A stretch of 64,000 nt of DNA from Balanoglossus misakiensis (GCA_040954595.2 CM082597.2:6882001-6946000); one strand, 5' to 3'; counted from the first letter of the stretch, positions 1-11,726 are shown. Made by a program: numbers and translations. Notes: generated by a model from the sequence alone, not told the origin.

Positions 1-573
1 TCTACACTTAACAAAAGAACTACAAGTGTACTAAAAACAATCGCGGTGAATAACATCTTTGTGGAAGTTGGACTTGAATAATGGCGGTAATTAGAAAAAA
101 TCAATAGTTGATCTCATTAAGAGTTGTAAACACAGCGTCTGAACGAACAGTTAAGCTGTGACCTGTACGGCCGTATAGATTAGTCGAACACATTGTGCAG
201 TCGACATGAGCCTGTGTTGACATCCGGCACGACATTACAATGCACAAAACACTGGCATTTAAAGCAAAATGTAATCCACGCTTGAGTGAATTTTTTCAAC
301 TCAAGTTTAGTTTCGGCAATGATTCTTGGAATGATGACCAGATAGTGTTTAATCGGGGGTCGGTCCACTTTCAAGTGAGCACGCGATAAGTGGAAAGACA
401 CGCCGAGCTTATAGAATCAATTCTATTCGTACAAAGTGGGATTAGAGACACACTTGACAAACGTATTGCCATATCGACTTCTATATATATTTAAAGCTAC
501 AATATCCACCGGATAAGTTTTAAAACTGTGAACATTGACTGAAATTACACGGAGGAAAGTTAACATGGCTTAC
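1..573. other. Probable intron of the KCNH gene; no gene seen
   Basis: This AT-rich stretch lies downstream, on the minus strand, of the KCNH exon's splice donor. No open frame here resembles the next channel segment (S3-S4), so the following exon probably lies outside the window. Nothing else is recognised. Confidence 0.5.
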
Positions 574-927
574 CTCTCCTAAATTCTGGTCCACGTAGGT
601 TGTTCTAAAGTTGATGACGATATCGAAGAGGAACATGATGTCGACCAATAGATCGACGACCACAGTGGGATTCTTGTAACTTTGCGAGCCTTGCTCACCA
701 CTGCGGAGCATAAAGGCAGCTGAATATGGCGTCAAGATTGCCGTGTATATGACGAGGAGAAGAACCAGCCAGTCCCAGCATGCTTTGAACGGCGAGTAGT
801 GGAGAATAGTGAAGCGTGGAATCTTTTTGCTGGATCGCGTTTTGTCCGAAGGGTCGCCGGTCAAGTCCTCCTGTTCCAAATTAAGATGTTTCAAACAATA
901 ATGACAACACCGCCATAACTTATCCAT
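574..927 (-). CDS. KCNH: ERG-type (KCNH) voltage-gated K+ channel, exon covering the S1 and S2 segments
   Basis: This encodes part of a voltage-gated potassium channel subunit of the ether-a-go-go-related group, a plasma-membrane tetramer that repolarises excitable cells. The translation holds the family's pre-S1 motif [15 protein letters not shown], a hydrophobic S1 ending TPYSAAF, a variable S1-S2 loop, and S2 with [18 protein letters not shown], which closely resembles vertebrate ERG. The exon ends after a GAG codon at 574, followed on the minus strand by a GTAAGC donor. The first ATG, at 927, sits in a good context (CTCCACCATGG). An in-frame TAA lies four codons upstream, so this ATG may be a real alternative start giving a channel without the N-terminal PAS domain. 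A weak acceptor (TTTTAAAG) just upstream could instead make it an internal exon. The pore, cyclic-nucleotide-binding homology domain and tail are not in the window. The family call is firm; the start is inferred. Confidence 0.85.
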
Positions 928-2112
928 GGTGGAGCTTTAAAATGTTATCATGAAGCAGCAGTTTAGAATACATCCATCCATGTATAGCCGAAGGTTCGGG
1001 TCGCTCGATAGCTTTTATTGAATTACCACAACGAAGTCTCGTTCATTCTTCCTTTATCTCGTGAGATTTTTCTATTAATGATATCTATTTTTATTCATAA
1101 CTGGTAAATTAATGAAGGATGGACGAGGTCTTAGTACGAATGCATATCAGCTGTCAGTCAAAATTAAGGGCAGATGTTAATTAAAGACAACCGAAAGTTT
1201 CATCTGCCGTGTCTTCTGTGTGTAGTTCAAACGTTTCCTGCGACTTTTAAGAACTCAAATTGTGTCTGCCATAATGTCGTATTTTAGTTTTGTAGCGATT
1301 TCATCTTTAAAAAAGATTGCTTTTTTATTTTTTTAGTGAAGTACAACTGAATACATGTAAAGAGATCAATAATTTTCCCAGTAGAAACTTAATAAGTAAA
1401 ATGGTTTCGAAATGAAACAGAGGAAAATAGTGACCGTTGAATTTTCTGCTTCATTTTCAACATAGCTAATATCTGCATAATGTCCAGTGTTTTTGTTGAC
1501 ATCGTGAATACAAGTGCGGACCTAAATTCCTGTTTCAACAATACCCGGGGCCAACCCTGATTGTACAGATGTGGTTTGTGTCTAATACAAACAGGGTACG
1601 AGACATGTCAATATACTTTAGGGAGTTGTTTCACATTCCGAATAAAAATTCAAGTCTTTGAGAGAGATTTGTCGAGAAATAGCAGTAGTTATGATTTGTT
1701 CGCCTTTGGTGAACTAAAGTTTGCCATGATTGGTTGCAATCGTCCAATCAACAATGTCAACTTATCAGGGTTTTTTCTTTTTCGATCAAATACGTATCTA
1801 ACAAGGGATTTCTGATTATTTATCGAGGGAGACGCGTGAGAGGCATTTGAAGGTAAGACCTGTAGAATGATCACGTGACATTAAAAAAGACCACTTACGA
1901 ACACAGGAAAGGCGGCTACATCCGGTTCATTAGAAGCACAGGTGTCATGGAAACAGTCCCTGATGTACTGAAGAGTGTTGCCCATGTTTGTTGGATGGAA
2001 TCTGCTGAACAAATCAGATTGAAAGGGCGGTCATCGTTAGAATCGCGCATGAGCAACTTTTCTGGTTACAGGCAACATTTGGTCATTCACAAACATATGC
2101 GATATGCATTAC
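928..2112. other. Non-coding; upstream flank or intron of the KCNH gene
   Basis: The open frames here are short, lack splice signals and resemble no family I know. If the exon at 574-927 is a first exon, its promoter would lie here. No TATA box or other clear promoter element stands out. Confidence 0.4.
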
Positions 2113-2344
2113 AGGGACAAAGTCTCTCTCTCGCAACCCTTTTCCCATTAATTATGTTTGATACAAGACACCGTTTTTGTTAATGTACATGTGGATATAT
2201 AGTGAATCAACGTTCGACCACACACAACTTCCACCTTGCTTGTAAGATATGAGAGTAAAAATCTCGCCAAAATGAATAATCAGTCTTTACCATTTATTCA
2301 TTTTGGCGAGATTTTTACTCTCATATCCCACAAACTTTGTCCCT
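2113..2344. mobile_element. MITE with 11-bp TIRs and an internal perfect hairpin
   Basis: The 232-bp element starts AGGGACAAAGT and ends with the exact inverse ACTTTGTCCCT. Inside it, 2247-2279 and 2294-2326 are perfect 33-nt inverted repeats around a 14-nt loop, so a transcript would fold into a tight hairpin. Related sequence recurs at about 20763-20865, 29963-30070 and 44653-44760 (left part, TTTAAAGGGACAAAGTC), and at 48005-48223 (opposite orientation, with the hairpin). It has no coding capacity. The superfamily is unknown because a clean target duplication is not visible at this copy. Confidence 0.7.
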
Positions 2345-5300
2345 TTAAATAATACATATGGCAAATAATTTTGTGTGTCACATACCTGTAATACGTATTT
2401 ATTGTCGCAGTCTCCAACCTCATTTGGCCAAGAAAAACAATTCAGCAATAATATTACATTAAATTTTGTTATTTCTTTGTCGGGACAAACATAAGCTTCG
2501 ATCAGATTATGAGGAATTAATGCAAAACTTCATCATTTTGATATTCGGTGTAACTTCGATGTTTTTATTTAAAAAATGCGTCATGCTCTGCTAACACTGC
2601 GAGTTTCAAGCATTTGTTTCTTGTCCGATCAACCCCAAACTCTAGTTCTACAACATTGTTTTCAAACAATTTTTCGAAGAGAGTCTACTTGAAAGTGGTG
2701 AGTTGCTGATTTACAAAACCCGTCATTAAAAGTTTCGTTTTTATTTTATTTTGTGTTATTTTAGTGAAACATTATGCTATGTTAAATTTCATTACTCTGT
2801 CAAATATTTCCATGACGTCACTTATTACATTACGTCATCGGAATCTGTTACCTGTACACCGAGGATGCAGTGGTCAAGATTCAAGTATATACTAGTATGT
2901 TTTGATCGACAATGGCGATTCTACAAATATAACTTCTCGCTCTACTGCATGTGATAAAACAAACATAATCAAAATGATGTAAGTCTTAGGAAGATGGTTT
3001 ATCCGTTTAGACTCATGTATCATTAGACTTGAAACAAGCATTCGTAGGAACAGGAATTATACTTCCTTTGACACATTTCAATTATTAAGTAACAAATGTT
3101 GACTTGATTAATGTGAATTTATCGTCAGATATTATACCCAACATTATGAGGACCACGGGAACCAAGGTATGTGATGTCATAAGCACGTGACTATGTAATG
3201 AATGTATATGTAATACATCTGGTTAATTATTATATACTCTGCAACAGTTACATTTTGTCGCTTATTTGATGATACGCGTCACAGTGTTAGGACAACGCAG
3301 TTTGCGTACCCCATAAATTGTAAACGATAAAAACTATCCATATGGCAGAACAGACAAAAATACTTATCAATTCTCCATTGGCCTTTTGATATTGATATCT
3401 GTCATTTGATTCGCGACAATATATTCATTTTAAATTTCCTTTTCTGAGAGGAAATTGCAATAAAACATGGAAAGTAGAAGCGCCCTCGATGAAAACAATG
3501 CAAGCAACACCTGGAGGAAACTGAGCTCAAACACAAGGAAATTGAATTCGGTGACGAATCTGTTCAGGATGCAATCTGTCCCACATGTAGCCGTAAATCA
3601 GAATAAATTGACATGATTAATTAAAGATGTCGCTCAGAAAATGTGATTTTGACATTGCACTATTCATTAATCGTAATTAAATCCCTTCCGTATTGAGAAA
3701 AAAACCATGACGCGTTGATTTAGTTACGTGATGTCGACCTCACCTCGTCGCATAAGGTCATCAACGACTATCAAGATTTGATGCAAGTCTGTTCATTGTA
3801 GTGCTTGTGTGCGGTGAGTGCATGTATTGTAAATTCAAGTCTATAGGCCCCATGCAGACACGGCAGTTAACCGTTATTTGCATGCCAGTACAGGTGACGT
3901 TTAAAAAACAACACACAAACTTCTGAAACTCGCGCATATCATATAAAGGCACTTTGCAGCACACTACAAAAGATCAAATGATCTGTCGAACTCAATGTTA
4001 AGTGTGAAAAACACAAACCAGGTAGTTCACTCACCTTAAGTTAGTGCAGATGATCACGCATTAGGAGACTGAAACGACGAAAAATTGATGGCAATCTTCT
4101 CAAATATGTCTTCGTTTTTTTTTCGTTGGTCCCAAGTATATAAACTGTGTGTGAACCGGTCCACCTGGACTTTACAGGGTGCCCGAATTTGGAACATGGA
4201 ACATTCCATTCGGAAAAGGGTATCGCAATGTTTTGAGAAGAAAACGATTGGCGTAAGGAAACATTTTCTAAGTTGTAGAAACAGGATTCTCAAGGATTTT
4301 TTATGTATTGCATCGATGACAACGACACGTAACCAGGAATCTTCTGCATTAAAACCGTCAAATTATGCGATGGACGCGGTATAACAGTCTTGAAAGTGTA
4401 AGTGACGCGATCAATCCAGTCAATTCTTATGCAAATTTCCATTGTTTTGTGATTACTTTGAACACAAGAACCATTGTGTCACCATTCAAATATGAATGGT
4501 GTCTGCAACACAAACCGACGCCGACTAAATTATTTGTGAGTTCTCTACTTAGCTTGGCAGCTCCTAACAATTCGGCATTTCCACAGCACTTTTCCTGATC
4601 TCGAAGTCAAATCATAGAATTCACTCATGATAGACAACGCACTTAAAATCGAATACTTCTATCACTGGTAAATAAAAAACAGAGTGATTAAATGTATCGT
4701 TAACTATACAGGAAAATGACTGTATCACAACAATTCGTTGTATAGATTATCAATTATTTACTGAGCAACACCAAGTCTAGAGATTAAGAAGGGTTTTTAA
4801 AAGGTCTGCGCGTCACTCCTGTCGTAGTTGCACTTGGAATGTGTCGCAATTATGTCGACTGGTTCTGGAAACGACGCACAATTTAAGTGACACTGTACTT
4901 CACAAAGTAATTCTGAACGTTGGTTTGTAGCAGGCTAACGTATTCTGGGAAATACGTCAATGCGCAATACATGCGCGAAAACGTCGACATATTCAACATG
5001 ACACTGTTATTGTTTCGGTTCTATGCAAATTAGCGTAGAGCCTGATATCTTTCTAATTTTTCCAAAATGGATATAACTTGGTTCTGCATGGACAGTTTAC
5101 ACTCACAGCTGGAATAAACATCAGCTGATGTAGGTTCAGTGTGATTTCAATCAGTATTTGAAAACCTCGATCTTGCAACGAACAACAGTAGGTAATTCAA
5201 AAACCCATTTTCAGTTTGTTATATTGGGCATCTTTGGTTCCTCCTCGATTATATGGACTTAGCTAATAAGAGGTGTCGTTTAATTTCTGATGTATAGTTC

Positions 5301-5350
5301 CACACAAATTTAAAAAATGAACTAATCGATCTGCATCAGAGAGCCATGAG
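2345..5350. other. Mostly non-coding; no supported gene apart from one small ORF
   Basis: This is an AT-rich intergenic or intronic stretch. Open frames on both strands are short and show no domain, repeated motif or splice context. The only coding-like item is the 49-codon frame at 3467-3616, listed separately. No RNA gene was recognised. Confidence 0.4.
3467..3616 (+). CDS. Small ORF or possible first coding exon, unknown
   Basis: A 49-codon frame opens with an ATG in the context AAAACATGG. It encodes a polar, basic peptide (MESRSALDENNASNTW at the N-terminus, later RMQSVPHVAVNQ) that looks more protein-like than the surrounding frames. It has no membrane segment or known domain. A GTAAAT sequence after codon 43 could be a splice donor, which would make this the 5' exon of a plus-strand gene, perhaps the one whose last exon is at 9940-10341. 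That link is speculative, and a chance ORF is quite possible. Confidence 0.2.
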   Translation: MESRSALDENNASNTWRKLSSNTRKLNSVTNLFRMQSVPHVAVNQNKLT

Positions 5351-8300
5351 TTATTGCAAAGCTGAGATCCTCAGAGGAGTGCGATGGTTCACGTCAGGCC
5401 AAGTTGCCCTGCACAGAGGACATTCAAGCAAACCATTGCAGCAATCATTGCAGCCGACAACACTCCCGCAGCCCCTACCATATGCGCAGACAGCTACAGA
5501 TACAGACACCTCCGCCAGACATATGGAACATTGAAGCCCTCTAGTAGATATAAAGGAATCTTGTCGTGATCTTCCACTGGTTGAAATCGAACCATATCTC
5601 GGGGGAAGATCGCTGACTGTATCCATGTCTTCGTTGTTTTCTACGGAAATTCACATTAATATCGTTAAAAATTTCTAGCAAGTTCAGTTTTACACGCTTC
5701 GCACGTTATATTTTGCCTTAAAGTTCGAAATCTGCAAAAGAAGAATTATTAGGCAAGATTTCTCGTGTTTAAACGCTAGAAAGGATAACATGAGATAATT
5801 CCAAGAAATATAATCGCTGCATAACAGTTCTGGTGTCGTTATGCATTTATAGTCTACGTTCAGCTTGCACTTTTGGTGGCGTTAACGGGCGGTTAGGACC
5901 ATCATACACAACAATGATTTCAGAATTATGATGAATAATCTGTTTGATTTTAATGTCATAAACCTATTGATCGCATAGGGTAAGTTGTCGGTTGGTTGGA
6001 AAAAAGATAACGTAATATTAAACCCTTTAACAAGGTAACCCTGAAGTCTTACGTAAAATCCTCATTTGAACCAGCTGTAGCCATGACAGAATTTGACGTA
6101 GAGGGCACTCTCATAAATTTGGGTTATTTACAAAAAAAAACAATCATTTCGATTGGGCAAGCAATAAGGGTTGGTCAGAGTACGAGAAAATTTCAATGGA
6201 TGTATTAAATCTTTCTTGACTTTCAAGTGCGTTTTATTGATCAATTTTCTTACCAATGTCCTCAGATATTGAATATATTCCGTGTAGATCAGGTGGTGAA
6301 TACAAAGAACAGCATGGCGAACCGGAACCATAATTCTCCTGTGCATAAATGATACAGAAACCAGATTCTGAAACAAAGTCCAGTTCAATGAAAGGAGAGT
6401 CTCGTTTAATCCCCAACAACAGCTCAATTTAATCCACATCGCCTTTGACCCATTATTTTCGCTTCGGCCAGTTATTGTCATCATTCGTTGACATTTTCAC
6501 GTAAAACATACACCGACGGATCGGCAAATGCTACCTGTAGGCCTAATGGTTGACAGAAATACTAAATACCCTTTAAAGGGCCACGATCGTCTAATGCGCA
6601 TGCGCCAAACCAGAGACCATGGTTACAAAAATTGTATACAGTCAATGCTTCGACGCCCGCTATCGGTCGGTGCGATAGAAACCACGCCAATGGATGCATG
6701 GATGTTTCAGTGTGATGCTATTCCCTGTTGAAATATGCACAAGGGTTTCTCGGTACTTCCGACAACCATAAAGACATGACTCATAAATTTACTTACCAGC
6801 ACACTCAGCTTCTTCATACAAAACAACATCTTCAACCAGACTAATATGCAGATGATTATAACAATGTTAGCCGCATTGTCATCCACTGAATGCCAGTCTC
6901 CTAGCGTCAAAGCAATCACAACCAAAGCAATGAGAAGGCTGAAGTCAGTCAGTGTAATTAGCGTCACAAAGACGAGCACAAAGATCTCACATTTTGTAGA
7001 CGGCACCCGCTGTGTTAGTTTTCTCTGAATAAGAATGGGAAATGTTATAGTTTTGTATGTGATTTTAATAATTTAATTTCGGTGACTTTATTCTTAAAGT
7101 AAATCTTGAACGGATTGTTCTTCGACCTCAAATAGTCTCGTTCCCACAGTTTCCGTGGTGGTATAAAGAATTACACAATACAACCCAACCCAACACAACA
7201 CAACACAACTAAAAAAATAGAGATTTCCAATAATTTCGTTCAATGAAGTATTGATGTGATTCAGAAGTATACAGAGTTATGCTATACCTAGTAATACAGT
7301 TAATACCTAGTAATACAGTAAATACGTAAATATAATTCTCTACACAAGAAAACAAAACAATCACAAAAAACACAATACTAACCGCATAAACAAGGCTTCT
7401 TCTGAACGATGATGCGCATGTCACTTTTGCAATTGGTGCTGGTACATGCAATATGATCATAAACACATAAACATGTAATTATAAGTATATAAGCTGTGGA
7501 AAATCAGCCCCCCCCCCCACGATACAACTGCGTTACCACAGCTATAACTTTATCCAAGAAGTGTTAGAACAGTGCAATGTTAAAGAAATTCATCACTGAG
7601 ACAAACGCATAACATCGTTTTTGTGTAACGTTGATTGCGAGCCGGAGCGCCCACACATGACTGAATCTTTCAGTCCAGAGGAGGGCGCACTCCGAGGAAA
7701 CCCTACAAGTACATGTACTTACAGATTACAGTTTCCGCTATCAGCCATCTGTAGTCAAGTGCACTATGGAGTATCGCTCCTATTGCAACCAACAACAGAT
7801 ATATAATTTCAGAATAGATTGCAGAAAGGAACCACCTCGACGCCATTTCTGCAAAGAAAATAATGGTGTCCAGATATCAGACAAAATTGAAAATGTCACA
7901 GTGCAGAAGGTATGGAAAGTGACATAAAGAAAATGACAATCGAAACATGATTGAAAGTGACTGTGAGACTCTGCTTTCATCGCTGTGCTGCCCTCTCTGT
8001 TAGCATACATAAGTTCATCAAACTTGACGAATGTTAGGCCATTGGTCGCAGTAAATGTTCAAATCAGTTCCTTTGCATTCAAAACTGGTGGATTGCACAG
8101 CAAGATTTGGCAGCCATATTAAATTTGACCCGATCACTGACAATATAATCACAAATCAACGACAGTCTGTCCATAATTTGATGTATCGGTGGTTGAAAGA
8201 CGTGCCAGTGTGGCCAAAGTTTTGGAATTTTAGAGAATTTTATGTTCCGGTATTATATTTTACTATACACCAAGCAGGCGTGTGGACATTGCCCTAGTTG

Positions 8301-9380
8301 AATTGGCTGAGCGACATACTTGAATTCAGCGTCAAATGGGTCAACTGAAATGTCAAATGATTTAAAGGCCCACATTGCTTGGCATCGGCACGTCTATGCA
8401 TGTAAACAATAGACATATATGTCTATGTACCTAACAATTTATTAGAAAGCAAATTGACACCTGTACACGACACATATGTATATGAGCTGGTCGGTATACT
8501 CACCCTTGTGCTGCTAAAATGGCGTCATAACCGGCATTCTGTCATACGCGCTAAACCCTCGTGCCCACTTGACCTCAGCAAAACGAAAATAAAAAAAAAG
8601 TGAGGAAATTTTAATTTTTTGGAAAATTATGACAAATTATACAGACGATAATGTACTTTTTTACCTTTTTGGCGGCTCGTTCAACCGGGAAATAAGCGAT
8701 ATCAAACTATAGTTTCACTATTATTAACTACTTATAACTTCTCGTGAATTCAAATTGAAAGACGACGATGCTCGACGCAATAAATAAATATTGAGACGAT
8801 AAGCGGCTTTATAATCTACATTCGCGCATACTATATAGCCAAGGTAAAACCCCTCCTGTATAAAATAACAGGTTGATAGTCTATTTACATTATCGCCATC
8901 AGTATAACTTAGGCCTAATCCGGGAATGCGCGGAAAAAGTAAGTCTGTACATCGTCTACTTTCGTTGGGCAACTATGACGAAATCGTATGCATAATGCAA
9001 GAACTATGACGTCATTCTTCACGTCGGCGTCCAGAGATATAAAAAAATCTAAAAAAAAAAAAAAAAAATCCTACCTACCTACCTACCTACCCTTTAAAAA
9101 ACACCATGTAATTGGAACAGCACATATTACTTTTTTGGCCTTATGCATGATCACATTCACGATAGCTGTTATATTTATGTATTTACTGAGATGCATTAAT
9201 TCCCAAACAACCGAAATAAAACGTGAACTGAAGTAGCCATAAGAAAGTATAGAACTGTGCGAGACACGTTACACTTACCAATTCTAGAGGCGGTCACGGA
9301 TATTGCAGATATTGCCTGTGACAGAGAAGATATTATATATTTAGCACTTTGATAACCCCAAATACCACAGGTTAACCACC
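5351..9380 (-). CDS. Multi-pass membrane protein with a C-terminal RING-like domain, six exons (5' end missing)
   Basis: The six exons, in transcript order, are 9380-9279, 7848-7723, 7438-7383, 7009-6797, 6422-6254 and 5640-5351 (stop). Donors are GTAAGT, GTAAGT, GTTAGT, GTAAGT and GTAAGA. Phases match at every junction (1, 1, 0, 0, 1), which is strong evidence for one gene. The product begins in our view with GWLTCGIWGYQSAK, then membrane segments around SEIIYLLLVAIGAIL, EIFVLVFVTLITL and NIVIIICILVWL, then a serine-rich cytosolic linker. It ends with a cysteine-rich module, C-x2-C-x10-C-x5-C-x5-C-x2-C-x6-C-x2-C (CSICLAEV to ECPLCR), which resembles a RING finger of E3 ubiquitin ligases but has cysteines where histidines are usual. 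The weakest points are the acceptor at 6423-6424 (an alternative at 6368-6369 has a better pyrimidine tract but the wrong phase) and the 9380 end. The protein is not recognised; a membrane-bound ubiquitin ligase is an inference. Confidence 0.6.
7500..7520. repeat. Short poly-C tract in an intron
   Basis: A run of cytosines interrupts intron sequence of the membrane-protein gene. It is a simple-sequence tract with no visible function, and its length is prone to assembly error. Confidence 0.5.
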
Positions 9381-9939
9381 CTATTTGTCTTACGGTACAG
9401 AATAAATACAACGGAACTATGTACTTTGAAAGGGTACATTTGAAGTGCTGGTGCGCACGCGAGACTTGCTGTCAATCAATTAGTACGGGCCAGTTCCCCC
9501 TTCATGCACAGCTTGTGCCTGACAGAGCTGTTAGCATGTTCAGAAGTTCTGTGAGATTTGTGTACATGTATTTTAATATCAATCCCCCTCCCTATTCATT
9601 GGTGTTACCTTTGTTGTCCATGTGCTTGCTTGCGCTGCTTATGTGTTTTGATGATTGTTTCTTGTAACCGCTACTTGTTGTGTTTTGTCTTTATTTGCCA
9701 GTAGTTGTCAGTTGTTAGTATTACAAGATGGTTGATTAAAGCCCTATTTGCATCAATGTATACCTGAGTCTGTGTTATTATACCAGCATCCATACATTCT
9801 ACTTACAATACAGAGGTTTAGTGTGACGGCAGAAAGTGGCGTACGCGTAAATTATCCGGTTTACTTGTGCGTTTTGAATATTATTTTCTTATTCATCGGT
9901 CTAATATTGATTCTCCATTCCTATGTTTTTACTGCTTAG

Positions 9940-10341
9940 GTTCTTCCAAAACAGTATGAATACCATTTATCACCAACCCCAAAACGGGATTTTATAAACT
10001 ACGACGACAAGGAACTGCGTCGCCTGGCAACCAGTCGGAAAGACGACCTGGTCAAAATGAATGCGGTCCACACGAAGGATTCGGTCGAGATCACGCCTCT
10101 CGACTCCAGCAAACCGCCCTCGCCGCTTCTGACGTCATCCAGGTGGTCTTATCGGGACCGGAGTGGACTTCGGCCGGACCTGGCGCCGTTCTACGCGGCG
10201 ATACCCGACGACATACCGACAAGAACAATGCAGAAAGAGGCGACCAAAGTTCGAGCCACCGATCATCCATCGGCCGTGCATGCGCGTCAGTCTGCCAGCT
10301 CTGCAGAACGACAGCGTCTGGGAGGTGATGCGCATGTGTGA
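9940..10341 (+). CDS. Terminal coding exon of an unrecognised protein (133 codons)
   Basis: A strong acceptor (a long pyrimidine tract ending GCTTAG, AG at 9938-9939) opens an uninterrupted phase-0 frame to a stop at 10339-10341. The peptide starts VLPKQYEYHLSPTPKRDF and is charged and proline/serine-rich, with SSKPPSPLL in the middle and an acidic/basic tail. It has no membrane segment, so it looks like a cytosolic C-terminal tail. The exon is much more GC-rich than its flanks, which supports coding. Upstream exons were not found. The sequence just before it (to 9939) encodes hydrophobic residues in one frame, but that is intron. Exons of the minus-strand membrane-protein gene lie immediately upstream, so two opposite-strand genes may interleave. 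I do not recognise the family. Confidence 0.55.
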   Translation, partial: VLPKQYEYHLSPTPKRDFINYDDKELRRLATSRKDDLVKMNAVHTKDSVEITPLDSSKPPSPLLTSSRWSYRDRSGLRPDLAPFYAAIPDDIPTRTMQKEATKVRATDHPSAVHARQSASSAERQRLGGDAHV

Positions 10342-10423
10342 ATCTCCGTGGCGACGGGCGGACACCGAATCGAAAAAGCGCTTACCAGTGGCCCAATGTG
10401 GAACACAGACAGAAAGCTATTCT

Positions 10424-10640
10424 AAGATACAGCAAAGAGATGAAATAACTGATACAGGTTGCACTCACTCCTTAAGACATGAAATGAAAATTCGTTTGTA
10501 TTTATGAAATGAAAGTTAACTTTCATAGTCAATGGAACAGAGCACCTTAATAATTTGATTATTGTAATGATTTGTAAACCATGAATGTCATCTCACTCCC
10601 AGAACTTCATTTTGCCGGAAACATTTACCCCGAGTTAAAT
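10424..10640. repeat. Diverged direct repeat, copy 1
   Basis: This starts at AGATACAGCAAAGAGATGAA and runs through AAAGTTAACTTT to CTCCCAGAACTTCA. It aligns with 11,190-11,430 at moderate identity. It may be the 3' UTR of the exon ending at 10341. It also serves as an empty site for the 41-bp insertion found in copy 2. Confidence 0.6.
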
Positions 10641-11189
10641 TTGACCGTGACTTTGTGTTTGTCACCATTAATTGTGTATTTTTTTTAGTTTTAGCACGAG
10701 TTACCTCCCTATCTGCATTGTACAATACATAACGTTCACAACCTGGGAGTTTCATTTTGCTAGCTTCGTGTTGCCAAGCTTCTACATAAGTGTTGTTAAG
10801 TCGACGCCAACTTTCAATGCATGATCTGAAGTGGTAGGGTTATTTTTACTTCGCTGGCACATTCAGACATGTCATCGATCGATTGTTTTTACTTTATAGT
10901 GTCCTTATCTTACCTTGATTGCTTACTAACGCGTACATTTATTATGTGGTGTCGCGCTTAAGGATGATTTATCCAGAAGGTACAGTCAAGCTGGGAGGGA
11001 GTGGGACAATAAGTAATATTTAAATCTAATGTAATGACTAACAACAGGAATATTTTGAATCTAATCTGACAACTCCATCAAGTAAATTGGCATACTGCAG
11101 TATATAAAGCACTCGCATCGCTCCAGTCAAGTCAAGCAAAGTAGTTTGTGACCAACCAACCGCAATTCTTACTCAATTCAAAGTTGAGA
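10641..11189. other. Non-coding spacer between the two direct repeats
   Basis: No open frame of note. The sequence is AT-rich with no recognised element. Confidence 0.4.
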
Positions 11190-11430
11190 TACAGCAAAGA
11201 GATGAAATAACTGACACAGTTTGCGCTCACTCCCTAAAGCGTAAAATTCTAACTAATACATATGCAATGTTGATTAAAATAAAAGTTAACTTTTGTAGTT
11301 TATTATTGTCCTGAATTGTAATATAATCGATCACAGACAAATAGAAAAGACTGTTCTTTCTCTTTGCCTGTGAATCGATGAATGATTTCTCATTCCCAGA
11401 ACCTCAATTGGCCAAACGCATTCACCCCAA
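11190..11430. repeat. Diverged direct repeat, copy 2
   Basis: This is the second copy of the 10,424-10,640 repeat, about 765 bp downstream. It carries a 41-bp TIR insertion at 11,332-11,372 that copy 1 lacks. Confidence 0.6.
11332..11372. mobile_element. 41-bp element made of almost nothing but TIRs, with a 7-bp TSD
   Basis: The element begins CACAGACAAATAGAAAAGA and ends TCTTTCTCTTTGCCTGTG, imperfect inverses of each other with only a few bases between. It is flanked on both sides by AATCGAT (11,325-11,331 and 11,373-11,379). The paralogous repeat at 10,424-10,640 has no insertion at this point. The same terminal sequence bounds the larger element at 12,547-13,219. It is a bare-TIR, non-autonomous DNA transposon. 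Confidence 0.75.
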
Positions 11431-11726
11431 TGTACTTCATATTTTCGGCAGAAGTGTGTCACTCACATTAACAGAAATCCCACCAGACTCACATATGTCT
11501 AAAATCAGCTGTAGAAAAAGGAATTGTCTCTACCTTTGCTTGGTATCTGCGTTTCACGATCTTGCTTGCTGTTATATCACACAGTTACCAACTTTGGGTT
11601 ATTTTCTCAGTAATATTGTCTAGTGTATATGCTAGTCTACATCTGTCTTGTTGTGGTATAATTTTTTTTCAAAACTGCTCTTAAACACAGTGCTGAGTAG
11701 GCAATATTATAGAAATAATGGACGAC
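11431..11726. other. Non-coding
   Basis: Short open frames only, with no recognised motif or element. Confidence 0.4.
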
